Positions 49,127 to 62,856 of a stretch of DNA of 64,000 bases are shown here, piece by piece. The DNA lies in NCBI GenBank assembly GCA_033439265.1, contig JAVTVX010000035.1, positions 7,792,001 to 7,856,000 of the forward strand, given 5' to 3'. This DNA comes from Dillenia suffruticosa. Lineage: Eukaryota > Streptophyta > Magnoliopsida > Dilleniales > Dilleniaceae. The stretch's first letter is position 1; the number at the start of each line of letters is the position of its first letter. A program made the position numbers and the translations under genes. The notes under the pieces were generated by a model. That model saw only the letters and a program-made list of their open reading frames with translations, made no database searches and was not told where the DNA came from.

Positions 49127-49687
49127 TAAGATTTAGCAAACTTCACCTGGTTAATTTCTTCCATATGATCCCAGTTCTCTTCCACGTAAAATTATTCTTT
49201 TTTGTATGCAATTGCAGATTTCTTTTTTTTGTTTGTTTGTTTGAAAATTTGGCTTCATCACTATCTTTATTCCGAAACAATACCACATTCGCAACCCCTA
49301 TGCCAACAAACAGAATGACGCCTATTCAAATTTTTCTGCACAGATAGAGCATTATTCCACTAGGCCAGCCATGGGCCGGGCTTGGTAAGCCTAGGCTCAA
49401 CTTTCATCTAGACCCATTTTTAATTTAAAATATAAATAAGGTAAAATCCTTTAATAATGGAGGAAACGCAGGGGAAGGAATCAAATCGTTACATACTTGA
49501 CAGGAAAGAATAAACTGTTAAAACTTCTGAAATTTATTTGTGAAGGAATTATACCTGTACTCTTGAGTTCTTTTTATCCTTGTTTTAATTTAATTCTATA
49601 TGTTATACATTTATCAATTAAACTCCAAACGTCTAAAATGATTTTACTAAATTAAACTCCAAAGTGAAACTTGTTACAATCTAACAT

Positions 49688-49910
49688 TATTTTTTTTTTA
49701 TCATAGTTTGGTCACCATCCGGTATCTAAAATTTCATCCCGATTAATCTGGATCGACTGCTGTAGGGTTCATTTTATAGAGATGAATCTCTTAATATTAT
49801 TTTTTTCGTATTTAGAGGAAGTTGGACTCTCAATCTGATTAAGAGACGAAATAATTTATTTCACTTACGTCAATAAATATCGGTATAATAGTATATGTCC
49901 AAACGCGTAT
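49688..49910 (-). mobile_element. SINE, same family as the 18.7-kb element
   Basis: The plus strand opens with a T-run and CCATCCGGTATCTAAAATTT, passes GATTAATCTGGATCGACTG, and ends with TTACGTCAATAAATATCGGTA, matching the element at 18.7-18.9 kb. Minus-strand orientation with an A-tail. Confidence 0.65.
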
Positions 49911-51220
49911 CTCTCTAAAGATAAATATATATATTCGGGAGACTGCTAGTATTTTAAACAATAGGGAGGATGTGACGTGCCGAATGGGACATTTATTGCT
50001 CGCATTCCATGAGAAAGAAAAAGAGAAGAGGGTTACACAGCCATGCAATGGCTGCATAGTAAAATTTTCTTTTGCCTTTTATTAAAGAAAAAAAAGAGAG
50101 GAGGGTCGTAAAGAACATATTTTTAAGTACTTTTCTTCTATATTTATTAGATTTATAATATGAAAAAAAAAATGTTGGGATAAATTTTCATAAGCTTTCC
50201 TTCTAGCTTCATAAGAGAGATATTTTGAATTTCTATGCTATGGAAATTGTATATAGATGAAGATACATTTGTTTCAACATGGTAATATTTCAGTAATAAT
50301 TTTCATGATTCTTAAATTTCTTATTTTAAAAGAAAAAAAAAAAAAAAGAAACCAGAGATTTTGAATTTCTTTTAATATTGTCTTTGCCACGTGGGAGATG
50401 ACAGCCCTTTGTCTTCCTCTGCCTCAACTGTTGGGCCCACTCTCCCTCTCTCTCTCCCCATCTTGTAATGTTTTTAAAACCAAACTAATAAACATCTTCA
50501 ATTTATTAATTCATTGATGGAATCAATTATTAATTTATTGATAGGATCAATTAGATCATTTTATAAATGAAATGACATCACTATGATATTATATATGTAA
50601 TTTATATATTATATATTTTAAAATAAAATAAAGTTTATGTGTTTAAAAATAAATAAATTTTAGTCTATATATCTCTATGAAAATTTAAATGGTATAAAAA
50701 AAGGATGGAATGGAAAAAGTAATAATTATCTATTATTTTATTTGAACCAATTTAAACGGTATTATTTTTAACTGATTGTAGTTTGTTTTATAAATAAAAA
50801 ATATTGAGATTGAATTGTCGTGATGTTTATTTTTATCATAATGGTGTATAATTTTTTTTAAACTACTTCTATTTATTATAAAAAAATGGATAAATAATAA
50901 TTATAATTGCAAAAAATAATGCGCTAAAAAAATTAATATAATTTTGTACTTATATAAAACTCAATATAATTAATATTTGGCATACAAAATAAGAAAACGA
51001 TTTTCTATAATTTGCAGTTGTTTGACCCTAAAAGAAAAAGGGAAATCCCTTTTACTTCTGGTAGATTAGTGTTTGAAAATTATAAGTCAAAACTCTGAAC
51101 TCATAATTTTGATGATAATCAAGAAAATAAAGCTTAGGTCTTCTTTTCAAGGATATAAAATGGCATTTAATCCATTATATAAGAATTGATCAGTGTGAAA
51201 AGAAAAATATGTATGTTTTG
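49911..51220. other. AT-rich intergenic, no gene seen
   Basis: Very AT-rich, with A-runs at about 50080-50095 and 50333-50346. No coding, RNA or element signal recognised. Confidence 0.6.
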
Positions 51221-51224
51221 AGAG

Positions 51225-51408
51225 AGAGAGAGTTGAAAATCAGAATTGTGATCGGGTATTCTATCTATTTAATTAGAAATTTTACATTCGAATCTTAAGA
51301 ATGATAAAAAAAAAAAGATTTGAGAGAGTCAATCATTAAAGTGAATCTTATAATACTCGAACTGAATTAATCAAGTAAAATCTGAATATCTATAATAAAA
51401 AAAAAAGA
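51225..51408 (+). mobile_element. tRNA-derived SINE, degenerate
   Basis: The head has box-B-like ACATTCGAATCTTAAG followed by AATGATAAAAAAAAAAA. The tail reads GAACTGAATTAATCAAGTAAAATCTG and ends in TATAATAAAAAAAAAA, matching the 24.9-kb element's 3' end. Confidence 0.55.
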
Positions 51409-52190
51409 ATTGTGAAAGTGTCACGGTGGCATCTATGATAAAAATTAGTTTTAATGAATAAAAGTACAAGTTTTAAAATCCTATTAAATATCAAAAGTAA
51501 ATTGTATATACTTATATGTGTGCACAAAAGAGGTGTTCGAACTCATTTTGTTTTATTTTATTTATAGTATTTTTTAAATTATTTAGAAAATATTGAGTTT
51601 TACGAGTGGAAGTCAAAATTTTTAAAAGAAATTTAAATTATCATCATATTAAAAATTTTTTACATTAAAACACCATATCTAATTCCAACGGATCTAATTT
51701 CAATTTTTTAAAAAGGATGTCAAGATTTTACCCTTCCATCTCATAATATGAAAATCAGATAGATTTTAATTTGACAAAAAAAGAAATGATTTTAATTGTA
51801 TATTTATATTTTAGAATTTAAGCTCACGACAACATGACAAATTTATACATACCATAAGAATTATTTGGCCCATGCTCATTCTTCACCGATTAAAAGGTAA
51901 TATGTGTCTACTTGATTTTGAGTTAAGCAAATCCGAAAAAGAAATATGTAATTTAATTCATTTAGCTCAAATTTAAATTTTTTAATTTTGAGAATTATGT
52001 TAAAATGGTTATGAATCTATACAGAACAAGGTTTTATGTATTTAATAAAATTATTATTATATAATACAAAATAGTGAATTAGATTTTTACTATTATAAAA
52101 AGGAAAAAAAAAACCGTATTTTTGATTCGTGCTCGCTGGTAGTTTAGAAAAGTAATTGAGATTTGATTTACGGAACTTGGAAAGCTAGAA
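51409..52190. other. AT-rich intergenic, no gene seen
   Basis: No gene or repeat recognised. Confidence 0.6.
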
Positions 52191-52308
52191 ATGTCAATGC
52201 ACAGAAGCCGTAGAAACCGAGAAAACGGCAGGCTAAAAAATCACCGGTTCGTCAACTCTGCCGTCACTCGAGCAGCATCCTTTCGGGATAAAAAAACGAC
52301 TCTGCGAG

Positions 52309-52330
52309 TGACGTGGTCGTTGCCACGTCA
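52309..52330 (+). promoter_or_regulatory. palindromic ACGT pair, bZIP/TGA-type site
   Basis: TGACGTGG and its exact reverse complement CCACGTCA are separated by 6 nt. ACGT-core elements of this kind are bound by plant bZIP factors. It lies about 440-460 bp before the CBP60 start codon, just upstream of the GA-rich leader. Confidence 0.6.
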
Positions 52331-52385
52331 TACTACCAGAACGAACGGCCAGGAGCCCTTAAAACGGACAAAGATGAGCGCAGAC

Positions 52386-52387
<2 letters not shown>

Positions 52388-52424
<37 letters not shown>
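52388..52424. repeat. (GA)n run in the CBP60 leader region
   Basis: A GA dinucleotide run, with CT-rich runs following at about 52530-52553. GA/CT-rich leaders are common in plant genes. Confidence 0.9.
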
Positions 52425-52425
<1 letters not shown>

Positions 52426-52771
52426 CCTCTCGGTCTTCACCTGAGAGTCGTCTTAAACTCAAAGATAGTCGTCAGACAGACAGAGAGCAGATTCTTTCGT
52501 CACACAGTCACATATATTAACTAAAAATCTCATCTCTCTCTCTCACTCTCTCTCACATACATACGCATAAGGTTTTTTGTTCGATCCCTTTGACCTCTTT
52601 TTGAGTGGTTTTGTTGTTTTCGATTTTTTGGAAATTGTTGAATTTCTTCGTGCTGATTTGTTTAGGGTTTAAGTTGATCCTTCTGTTTTTGGTGACGTGT
52701 ATTGTATTAATTTTAGGGTTTGAGTGATGGTTGGGATCTTTGTTTCAGATCTGTGAATCTAGGACTTTGAA

Positions 52772-55700
52772 ATGCAGAGGCAAACTCGGTATATGGAGAG
52801 ATCCAACTCCATGACTAGAGGAAAACGGGGTTTAGAATCCGAGGAGGAGCAGCAGCCGGAGCGGAAGCGCCCTGCTTTAGCTAGGTTTGCTTCTTGTTTT
52901 TCTCGATTTTTTGTTTTTAATTAAGACATAGGTTTATATTGCAATTGGTCAAATTGTTTGATTTCTATATGTGACTGAGTTACCTAGGAACACCATTCTG
53001 AGTCCCTTTGCTTCTAATCCGTTTGGCTAAGTATCCATTGTTTTTTCCCCCAATTTTAATTGACTAAATAAAATTCTGGGGAGGTTTCAGGCATTATTAG
53101 GGTATTTTTGTCACTTTGTTTGGAATTCATTCTGGGGCCTATGATTCAAAGCCAGCTTAATGGCATACTTGAAATGAGTTTGGAGTGGAATAGGCTATTC
53201 AATATCCAAGTATCTCTTGCATTTCTATTCTGTTGATAGCTACACTAAGATTAGTGTATTAAGCGCGATTTTCCTACTTGGCTTGTCATCTCAGTCCTCA
53301 GTTCTAGATTCTTGGTAATCTTCTGTTAATGAATGGCTCTTTGCCAGTTATTTTTATTGTATTGGGCATTGGCATGATGTTTTAAGATATTCAATCAACT
53401 AGAAACTTGTTTTTTCAATCAAATAAGATAACCATTTGTGTTGGTAACTTGGTACTAGCAAGCAAACCATACCATGTACGGTCCCTTTTATTAATATTAA
53501 TTTACACAACATAACAAATGTACCTTTCCTTGTGGGCCCATTACTTGCTTTTTCCCATTAAAGTTGAATCAGAATCACAAAATTTTCACATAATTAATGA
53601 TAAAATGCACCTTGATGCTAACATGCACCTCCTCATATGAGTGTGCCACATGAAAAATGGCTCAGAAGCATGTTTAAACTTTATATGGCATAGATTTCTT
53701 AATATATGCAGTCTTGCACGGTGTTTTGCAGATTTTCTCATTAAGTAGTATATTGAAAAAGGGATTTATATTATGGATTTCCTTACATAAGTTAAAATCC
53801 ACATAACCGTCTGCAACTGGATTGTGTATTCGTGACCACGTTATTAAGGAATGAAAAATTTTATGCAGTGTAATTGTAGAAGCTCTCAAGGTGGATAGTC
53901 TGCAGAAACTTTGCTCATCCTTAGAACCTATTCTTCGTAGAGTGGTAAGATACTTGCATACTTGGCATTCTATTACTTGTTCTTGCCTTCAAAAGATGTG
54001 GCATGCTAATCTTGTTTCAATGTACTCAATTTTGGATTCATATTCTTTTATTTTGCTTTCCATTTCTCAAATTCCAAAGCGAATTCCTCGCACCTAGCTT
54101 CTGATTTTGGATGTGTCCTGCGATTTCTGTTCTCTGGATACCGGTTGACAATTGAACAAGTCAACCCTGTGACTGTGCTGCACTATTAATGAACTGTTTA
54201 AAAGCCTATCAAGGTGCAACTGAATATTGAAAAATTTGCTTGCATCTAGATTTTCCTTTTGTTCTGCTCAGTTAATTTAGTTAAAAATTATTTGTCATGA
54301 GGAGGTGTTCAAATTCATCGCTAACATGCAGCTGACAAGAGTACATATCATGGCATTAAAACAAACCAAGCCCAAGTAGAAAAAGAGTTTTAGCAGAGAG
54401 TATTACTGGAAGCTTCAAGAAAGAGTTTTAGCAATCTTTTCGATGTGAAGTATTATGGAACCATGGAAAAGACAACTACTTCTATTTGGAATTAGAATTG
54501 TGCTTCGGAAGTGACAGGCAACACAGAGAAATTTAATTCTTCACTGTAGAGTTGTTAAATATGGACCATAAATAAGTCTTAATTGGGACATGAAAATTCC
54601 AAAAATATTATTCTTTCTCCCTCCATTTTCTTCTTCATCGGACTCATTCTTTTGTACTTGCCTGTCTAATAAATCTTCTGAGCCAAATTTTGTCTTACCA
54701 TTGGATTTTTCTCTTGATTTGGGATAAAATGTTTATAAGGCCTGCTTAGATGTGATATCCTGTAATCTGAAAATGTGGCCCTAAACAGGAAGTATGTTTT
54801 TGAAACTGCTTTATAAATGCACGTGTAGTCGATAGAGTGAGCTAAAGTGTGTGCTTTGGGCCTTCATGGTAAATGGGATGTAATTGAGGTTCTTATATTT
54901 GTATTTGCAGATGTTTGCTAGGTGTGGGTTAAGTTGGAATTTTATGGTGATTCTTAAGTGTTTCTTGTAGAAATTTGTAGTTTTTGTTATCTTATTTGAT
55001 TTTATATTTTCTTTCTCTTGGATTATTCATTTTCTTTGTCCATTTTCTTATGCCCGTTATGTCATATGTATGCTTTGTGAACTATGACTTAATGTCCTCT
55101 GCTCCGTTTGTGCAGGTTAGCGAAGAGGTGGAGCGTGCCTTAGCAAAGCTAGGTCCTCCGAGACTCAATGGAAGGTCTGAGCTTTTGATTATGTTACATG
55201 AATAAATAGTTTTAGATGCCGAATCACATATCTGACACTTGCGTCATTTATTTTACATGAGATATTCTTTGGAATTGGTCTCTAAGCTGTTATAGAGTTA
55301 TGTAGAAGAGGTTCAGGAAAAGTACCAATTAGTCATTGATATTCACACCCTAATTCATAATCCTTTCTCCCCATTATCTTTGTGATCTTTTGCAGCATGA
55401 TTGAAGTTATTCTGCATTTTATAGTCCCTTGGTTGGGGTAAAGTGCTATTTATGATTTTATCATGCATTTGGGTGGCATCATCGCAAGATTTCTGCCTAT
55501 GCTGCTGTTTTAAGAGAGGGAGCGTTCCTGTTGTCTATTAACAGCTTTAAAAGCTTAGGAAATAAATGCATGCCAGTTATTTGATTGATTATGTTTTGAC
55601 CGTGCATAGCTTGAGACACTCCAATTTTTGGTTTAGAAGTTTGCATCTAAAGTCGCTTCACAATAACCTGTGAGGATCTATATTCTGATATTGTAGTATA

Positions 55701-58700
55701 TTTACGCCAAATTACACTTTGGGACTTGTGTTTCTAAAGATTACACTTGCAACCTGAACTTTAATTTCTTAGTGAATTAAAATATCAAAATTACCCGATA
55801 AATATATTGGAAGAAACTCATAATCAATCTCGAATGTATTTGACACCTCCTCTGCCTTGCATGATCACAATCTTTACTTCAAGCAATGCAATGCTCTGAC
55901 AAATCTGAACCTTGGTCACAGAAATAAATAAAGGGCAATAACAAATGCTAAAAGACTATTCAACTGCCACTACAAAAGATGAATCCACAGCTCTTTCTCT
56001 TCTCCTACTCCTCTGATGCATAGAAGCCATTGTCATGGACATCCACAAATTCTCAATGCTCATCTCAACAAAAAGCAGTGATCTATTTGATTATGAAATG
56101 GTGGAGGATTATGTCTTTCTCAGAAGGGATTTAGGGGAGGGATTTGATGGGTAGAAAATTTATGATTTTGGGATTGTTGATTTGTATTTGATTTTTTTCA
56201 GCTTTTGGTATCCCAAGCTTTTATCACCTGTGTATCCTAATTTCTGCAAAGTTAAATTTTGGGGTCCTAAATTTTAACAATTTGCTACAGATTTATGGAT
56301 TTAATTAGATTGAAAATTTGGTGACAAGTGAATCAAGTCTGAAATATGCAATATATAGAAAATAAAAATAATTCTATTCACAAAGAACAGATTCCCATAA
56401 AAAAACATACTGCTGACTGGATTTGTCGAGTGAAGGGGTTTCTTGGAAAGAGAGAGGAAGTGGGAATTTTAGAGATTTTGTTGGCATTTGCAGCACAAGA
56501 TTGATGGGTTCTATGAAGAGAAGAGTTGAAGTTGGTTATTATGGATTTTGTGTAATTTGATGTGACATTGGAATTTGGAATTTTTGGTTAAGGAGTAGTA
56601 CTTAGCAGCTATTAATTGGAGATGATATACCTCAAGGAGCCAATAAACTTTGTTTATTGAAGGTTGCGTGGATCGTTAGAATTTGGTGATGGAAAATATG
56701 AGCAGACCCTAAGTGGGCTTGTTAGAATTTTGGGTACAATGGTGATGCTTAATAAGGGTGTTTAGACCATTCGACATAAAATTAGTGATGTGCCTTTTTT
56801 TTTATGCCATAAGATATGATAGGTTGATTGAAATCCGACAGTGTTACTGAAATTTAAGAATGTAGAATGTCATTCTTTAAGACACAGGTTGTAAAGTGTA
56901 ATTCAAGATTAAACTGAGGATGGTGTTTCTAATTCTCTTTTGCTTGTAGACTTTTCGAACTTACAAACAAGTGTTCATAATAATTTATTATAATGCTTTT
57001 GATTTGCTTATAATTTCTTCATTAGTGGTTCTTTTGAAAGTAGCTTTTGTGTGTGTGTGTGTGTGTGTATGTGTGAAAACACATGCTTAGAGTTGGTGGA
57101 TCTTCTCTTGTTTCATTACCTAATGGGTGCTTGCTAAAGATGTTTATGTTAAGTTGTGTTCTTGGAGGGTTGTGTGTGCGTGTGTGTGTGTTCAAGATGA
57201 CCTGCAAAAAAAGAGGTTTTGTCTTACTCATTAGCTGCCCTTTATGCAAGACATGCTTAGAGTTGGTGGATCTTCTCTTGTTTCATTACACTTTGATCAG
57301 ACTTTTGTGGGATGATATTTTGTGGGCTTCATACCTAATGGGTGCTTGCCAAAGATGTTTATATTAAGTTGTGTTCTTGGAGGGTTATGAAGTGTAATAC
57401 AACGAAGAGGAAATAGTTTGAGTGACATCTGGGTCCCAAAAGGGTGTTGACAAGCAGTCATGGTTGGCGGAAAGGGTTAAGCGATACCCTTTGTGTGGTT
57501 GAAAGATGAAACTAAGTAATACGTTGTTGGGTCCAGATGACGGGTTTGAGCATGAGTTTGAGAGGAATATGCATATTGGTTTAGATAGTGATTGGGAGGA
57601 TGTTTTATGGAGTTTTATGGGGCACAAGGATCAAATGTTTTTGGAGGGGAATAGGGAGATTGGGATGTTTCTTCAAGTGACTCCGATTCTGAGGGAATGA
57701 TTGGGGAGGTTCAAGTAGCTGATTCTTTATTTAGGCATGAGCTCCAACATGACACCCAGAATGATTCATTTCTTGGAAACCAACCCCCCCCCCCAGGGGA
57801 GGATAACAGGTGTATCAGGGAGGAGATTGTTACAAGTTAAACTTGTGGTTGTCTGTACCTAGTGGCACCCTGATAGAAGCCAAGTCCGACCATCTGGTCT
57901 ATGTAAACAGAAGAAAAAGGGATAAAGAAGTCAGGGAAGTGAGAACATTTTAAGAGCTTCACATTGGGTGATCTGTAGGTGTTTAATGAGATGAGTAGCC
58001 GTGGGTATTGGAAGAAAGTGGGCTTACACCCTTTTTTAATTCAAAAATCTTGTCGTTTTTGGGTTTTTCTTGTGCTCTCTTCGTTTTTGTGGTCTGTAGT
58101 CAAGGGATCTGCTAGGGTTCTAGTTTCGGGGTGTTCAGGTGGGCTTGGAGAACAGTTCTCCTTTTGTTCTTGTTTTGATTGTTTTGTCATATATGAGCAT
58201 TTCTTATCTTTAGTGTCTTTGTGCATTCTCATTTCGTCTAAAATAATTTCGTTTTCTATAAAAAAAAAATGCAAAGGGGTAGTAGTTGGTTTGATCCCTT
58301 AGCTCTTTTTTGTGGGTCTAGATGGAGAGGAATTTGAGGATTTCTGAAGGGATAGGAAGGGCCTTCCTAGCCTTGTACCCTTCATTTTTAGTTTTGCTGC
58401 ATTATTTTACCTTGGTGCTTTTAAATGAAATGTTGTTTGGATAGTATCACTCTAGAACAACTTATTAACCTATATAATCTCTCTTCCCTTTAATTTGACT
58501 TGTGTTAAAGTTCTGCAAGATGTAAATGAAGTTCTGCAAGATGTAAATGTGAAAGGGGGGAAGGGAAAATGGAAAGAAGTCATGTGGTGCCTTTGCTTCC
58601 CATATCCCATGGACAGCCTTCTTAAAGAATGCATCTGTTAGTCTTGCATTATTTTGATTCATATTGACAGAGCCTCTTTATCTTGTTAAAGTGCTCCACT

Positions 58701-61700
58701 TTTGTAATTGTGATGCCACTCCAACTTAGGCACAGTATTATATTTGCTATGAGTAAAGCATACCCTTTTCTTTTTTTGGTCTGTAACATAAAAATAAAGT
58801 GATGAAATATGCAAAATACCAATAGATCTTTCTATCCTTGTTCAAGTCTATTTGTTTACAGTTAAGTAATATAATGTACCTTAGATATACCTCTTCTCTT
58901 CCTTCTACATTTTAGTCGCATTAAGGGGGAAAATGGAAAACTTACATTTGGAGCAAATAAATGCAATCTTATTCATCATCGCAAATTTAGTTGTTTGTTG
59001 ATTTTGAATAGCCAACAGATATTCCGGTGTTTGTGTGCATGAGTTAGGGTGCTGCTTTTGCTTACTACTCTTTGTTTCATTTTCTCTGATGTTTTAACTG
59101 CTGATTTCTTAGTTCACAATGCCCCTAAAATGTATTCAACTTCTAACTTAGTTTTAATTGTGTGCTCTTTTGGATTATTCCAGATCTTCTCCCAAAAGAA
59201 TTGAGGGTCCAGAGGGAAGAAGTTTGCAGCTACATTTCAGGTCCAGATTATCTCTTCCACTTTTTACTGGTGGGAAAGTTGAAGGAGAGCAGGGTGCTGC
59301 AATCCATGTTGTCTTGCTTGATGCAGACACAGGGCATGTTGTAACTTTTGGACCAGAATCCTCGGTAAAACTAGATGTTGTGGTGCTTGAAGGTGATTTT
59401 AATACTGAAGATGACGAAGGCTGGACTCAGGAAGAATTTGAAAGTCATGTGGTGAAAGAGCGTGAAGGAAAAAGGCCACTACTGACAGGGGATTTGCAAG
59501 TGACTCTGAAGGAAGGTGTAGGAACGCTTGGTGAGCTCACATTTACTGATAATTCAAGTTGGATAAGAAGCAGAAAATTCAGGCTTGGTTTGAAGGTTGC
59601 CTCTGGATACTGTGAGGGTGTTCGTATCCGTGAGGCAAAGACTGATGCTTTTACTGTTAAGGATCATAGAGGAGAATGTGAGTTCAGTTTCATACTGTTA
59701 TTGCATATTTATTCTTTTCGGAGTCTAATGTTTAAAACTCTTTTTTCTTGGCAGTATACAAGAAACACTATCCCCCAGCTCTGAATGATGATGTTTGGAG
59801 GTTAGAGAAGATAGGTAAGGATGGTTCATTCCATAAGAGGCTAAATAATGAAGGGATATTCACTGTTGAAGATTTTCTTCGCGTTTGGGTCAGAGATGCC
59901 CAGAGACTGCGGAATGTAAGTATAGGATGGGTTCTCATGTCAAATTAGAAATCATATTCTTATGCATTTGGGTCCTAACAATTCATCTATTGGATATAGA
60001 TTCTTGGAAGTGGCATGTCTAACAAGATGTGGGAAGCTCTCATAGAGCATGCAAAGACCTGTGGCCTGAGTGGGAAGCACTATGTGTACTTTACTGATGA
60101 TACAAGAGATGTTGGTGTTGTCTTTAACAACATCTATGAGCTTCGAGGCCTTATTGCAGGGGAGCAGTATCATTCCGTAGATTCTCTTTCTGACAGTCGG
60201 AAGGTTGGTCTGATCAATGGTTTATTTAAATTTTGTTCTCGTTTTTGGGTTTTACAGCGGCTTTTAAGATCAAGTAAAACCAAAGAGCTTTTACCTAATA
60301 TCTTAAGGTTAAATATGTGCATATCTCGTTGTCTTTTGTGGCTCCACTCAGACAAATTGCTTTCAATTATAGATTTCATTTATCTATTCACTAAGGCCAT
60401 GATGATTTTTCCAAAGGATGTGGTAGGGGGAAGAGGGTGAAAAATTAGCCCCTAAAAAATTTCAACCCTTTTTAAGAGTGTTTGGTAGATAAACTGCTCC
60501 CCCCCCCCAAAAAAAAATATGGGGAGTAATACCTAGAGAGGGCAGGGATAAGGTAAGGGGACCAAAACCTACAATCTCTCCCCCTTCCCCCCCGCCACCA
60601 AAAAAAAAAAAAGTTCCAATTGAATGAAGGTGAGATATCTAGAACTCCATTTGGGAATGGATTTCCCCAATCCAAATGGACAAAAAGAACCAACACAGGA
60701 AATTCAAATGAACCAAAAAATAGTAGTGATAACACAGAGAGAAGATATGTATATTTTTTTTTTGCTCTGCAATTGATGAAAGATGAAATATTAACATAAT
60801 CTTCTTTTTTTTTTCCTTTAAAGATTCTACCAAATGAGAAAGATAATAACACAACACAACATGGAGATATTACATTCTAAATGTATTTTTATGCATGTTA
60901 AAATTTGTTCTTTTCGCACGATACTATTGCATTTGAAGGAAAAGTTTTATAGAACCAAGGTTACGCTCATACTATTGTATGGTATTGAGTGTTGAGCTAT
61001 TAAACAATAAGATCAAAAGATAGCTATAACAGAAATGAGGATGTTTAGGTGAATGTGTGGAAAAACTAGAAGAGATAGAATTAGAAACGAAGAGATTCGT
61101 AATAAGTTTGGAGTTAGTTTAACTGTGGATAAAATGCGAGAGAGCTATTTGAGGTGGTTCGGGCATATGCAAAGAAGACCCAAAGATGCACTTGTTAGGA
61201 GAATCGAGAACTTAAATATAGGAGATCTAGTAAAATGTTGAGATAAACCACTGAAATCGTGGATGCAAGTTATTCATAAAGACATGGAAATTAAGGGTTT
61301 AGAAGAGAAAATGGTTTTGGATAGGAATGGATGGCGAAGAAGAATCCGCACAAATTAAACTAATATATTTTAGATATTTATTTATTGATTTATTTACTTA
61401 CTTTTCTTTTTTTCTTTTATTTTATTTTTATTTCATTATATATATATATTTATTTCATTTTTCTTCTCTCTATCTTTTTCAAATTTGTCTCTCAAATGGT
61501 CAACCCCAAATATTAGGATTAAGGTTCAATTTTTTGTTGTTAAAATTTGTTCTTTTAATTTATCTAATTACATCAAAGAAAAGTAAAATTTTGGGGGGTT
61601 ATAATTTATTGCTTTAATCTCAAATCGAACCACACATTGGGAAATGGGAAATATTATGAAAGAACATTATGGAAGTAATATTTCCCATGGAAATGTTATC

Positions 61701-62475
61701 CTCGTAATTTTGCTCCCTTAGAACTTTCCTTTTCTACAACATCTTAAGAGAAAGAAGTGTATTGGAGGGTTTTTGGCCTCCGGGAGAGGGGGTGCAGGTG
61801 GAAGGAAGCTAGCTTTGTATTTTGTGCCCCACCCCCTGTTGGGGAATATGAGTGCAATATCGAGAGCTCTAAAATTATGGAAGAGAAAAAAGGAGGGGGA
61901 AAAAAAAGACAACATAAAAGTAGAACATATGCTGGAGATGTGGCTGCTGCTCATGGGCCAAAAATGTTTTCCCAGTGGTTATGTTGTATGACATGAAGGA
62001 CGACTGTTACAGATCTGTTTCTGCCATTTAAGAACCAATATGACCAATTTCCCTTGTTTTGGATGGAAGCATCATATTGGCCTACAGTATCAGCCTATCT
62101 TAATCTGTGCTATGAATGCGGGTATACTTGACTGTACATCTTTGGTTTAATAGATGAATGGTTGCAGATCAATTTCTTCAGTTGTCAATAGGAGTTGGTC
62201 AAATTTATGAACTTGCAAATTTTTTTTTTCCTTTCAGGTTTATGTGGATACCTTGGTGAAGAAGGCATATGAAAACTGGAACAGTGTTATTGAATATGAT
62301 GGAAATGCACTTTTGAGCTTCAAGCAGAGCAAGAGGCCAGGTGCATCTCGAAATGAGCTCTCCATTGGCCCACACAATTACTCTGGCCATGCTTTAGATA
62401 ATCAAGTAATGATGCCTCGTCAGGCAGTCCAAGCTCCAATCGAACAGAACCTAGATTCAGGCATATCTGTTGCCG
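52772..62475 (+). CDS. CBP60: CALMODULIN-BINDING PROTEIN 60 (CBP60) family, 5' part
   Basis: Seven exons in one frame: 52772-52884, 53869-53944, 55116-55174, 59184-59677, 59755-59915, 60000-60203, 62238-62475, all GT-AG. They code for about 449 residues and the gene continues past the window. The N-terminus has a short basic stretch ([15 protein letters not shown]) that could serve as a nuclear signal, then [20 protein letters not shown] and [13 protein letters not shown]. The conserved CBP60 core starts at about residue 83 ([58 protein letters not shown]) and continues through [33 protein letters not shown] and [14 protein letters not shown] to [16 protein letters not shown]. The family comprises plant nuclear transcription factors, some of which control salicylic-acid immunity; this core resembles the broadly expressed A-D type more than CBP60g/SARD1, by inference. 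Introns are long (4.0 kb and 2.0 kb) and hold retroposons. A palindromic bZIP-type site lies upstream. Confidence 0.93.
57075..57390. repeat. direct duplication in CBP60 intron 3
   Basis: ACATGCTTAGAGTTGGTGGATCTTCTCTTGTTTCATTAC begins copies at about 57081 and 57251. Both continue CTAATGGGTGCTTGC.AAAGATGTTTAT.TTAAGTTG and CTTGGAGGGTT, but the first copy lacks about 50 bp present in the second. A (GT)n run lies at 57049-57068. Confidence 0.8.
60925..61375 (+). mobile_element. RTE-type LINE reverse-transcriptase C-terminal fragment
   Basis: The plus frame reads [20 protein letters not shown], then [21 protein letters not shown], a stop, and [30 protein letters not shown]. This is the conserved tail of plant RTE/LINE reverse transcriptases. 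Upstream frames (LLYGIECWAI) are broken. It is a short, dead insertion in CBP60 intron 6. Confidence 0.8.
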
Positions 62476-62668
62476 GTAAGCTTTACATTTTTGTGTCTAA
62501 TTATAATTTTCTTTATTCTTTAATTAGAGAAAAAATATTTATAATATAATGACATGGTCATTGTTCTGCTAAAATTGAACCCCATGCTTTGGGGAAGACT
62601 AGAAACTATTTCAGTATTTTGGGTGGTGTTGGGGTTTGCTTCTACCTAGAGATTGCAATTTTTTACTT

Positions 62669-62856
62669 AGTTAACAAATTGCTGCAAGAGCGGGCAGTGC
62701 AACTGGTAGCCGATGTTTGAATCCTAGTAATGACTTTGGTTTATTTAGTGGTTGTATAGGGGTGGGTTGCCCAATTGTGTAGCACAAGGCCCATGGGCCT
62801 CCTATTAAAAAAGAAAAAAAAGAAAAAAAAGAAAAAAACAGTTAACAAGTTGCTGC
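62669..62856 (+). mobile_element. SINE with 17-bp target-site duplication in CBP60 intron 7
   Basis: About 154 bp (62686-62839) lie between AGTTAACAAATTGCTGC and AGTTAACAAGTTGCTGC, one mismatch. The element has box-A-like GCAGTGCAACTGGTAGCC, box-B-like GTTTGAATCC and an A-rich tail interrupted by G. Confidence 0.82.

Noticed and set aside
52191..52520. Plus-strand 109-codon frame with an RERERE run upstream of CBP60
   Set aside because: The repeat is just the (GA)n run translated. The frame lies in promoter/leader sequence and has no family resemblance.
57506..57700. 64-residue acidic frame in CBP60 intron 3
   Set aside because: It lies within a long intron without splice support. No recognised domain, although composition is not random-looking.
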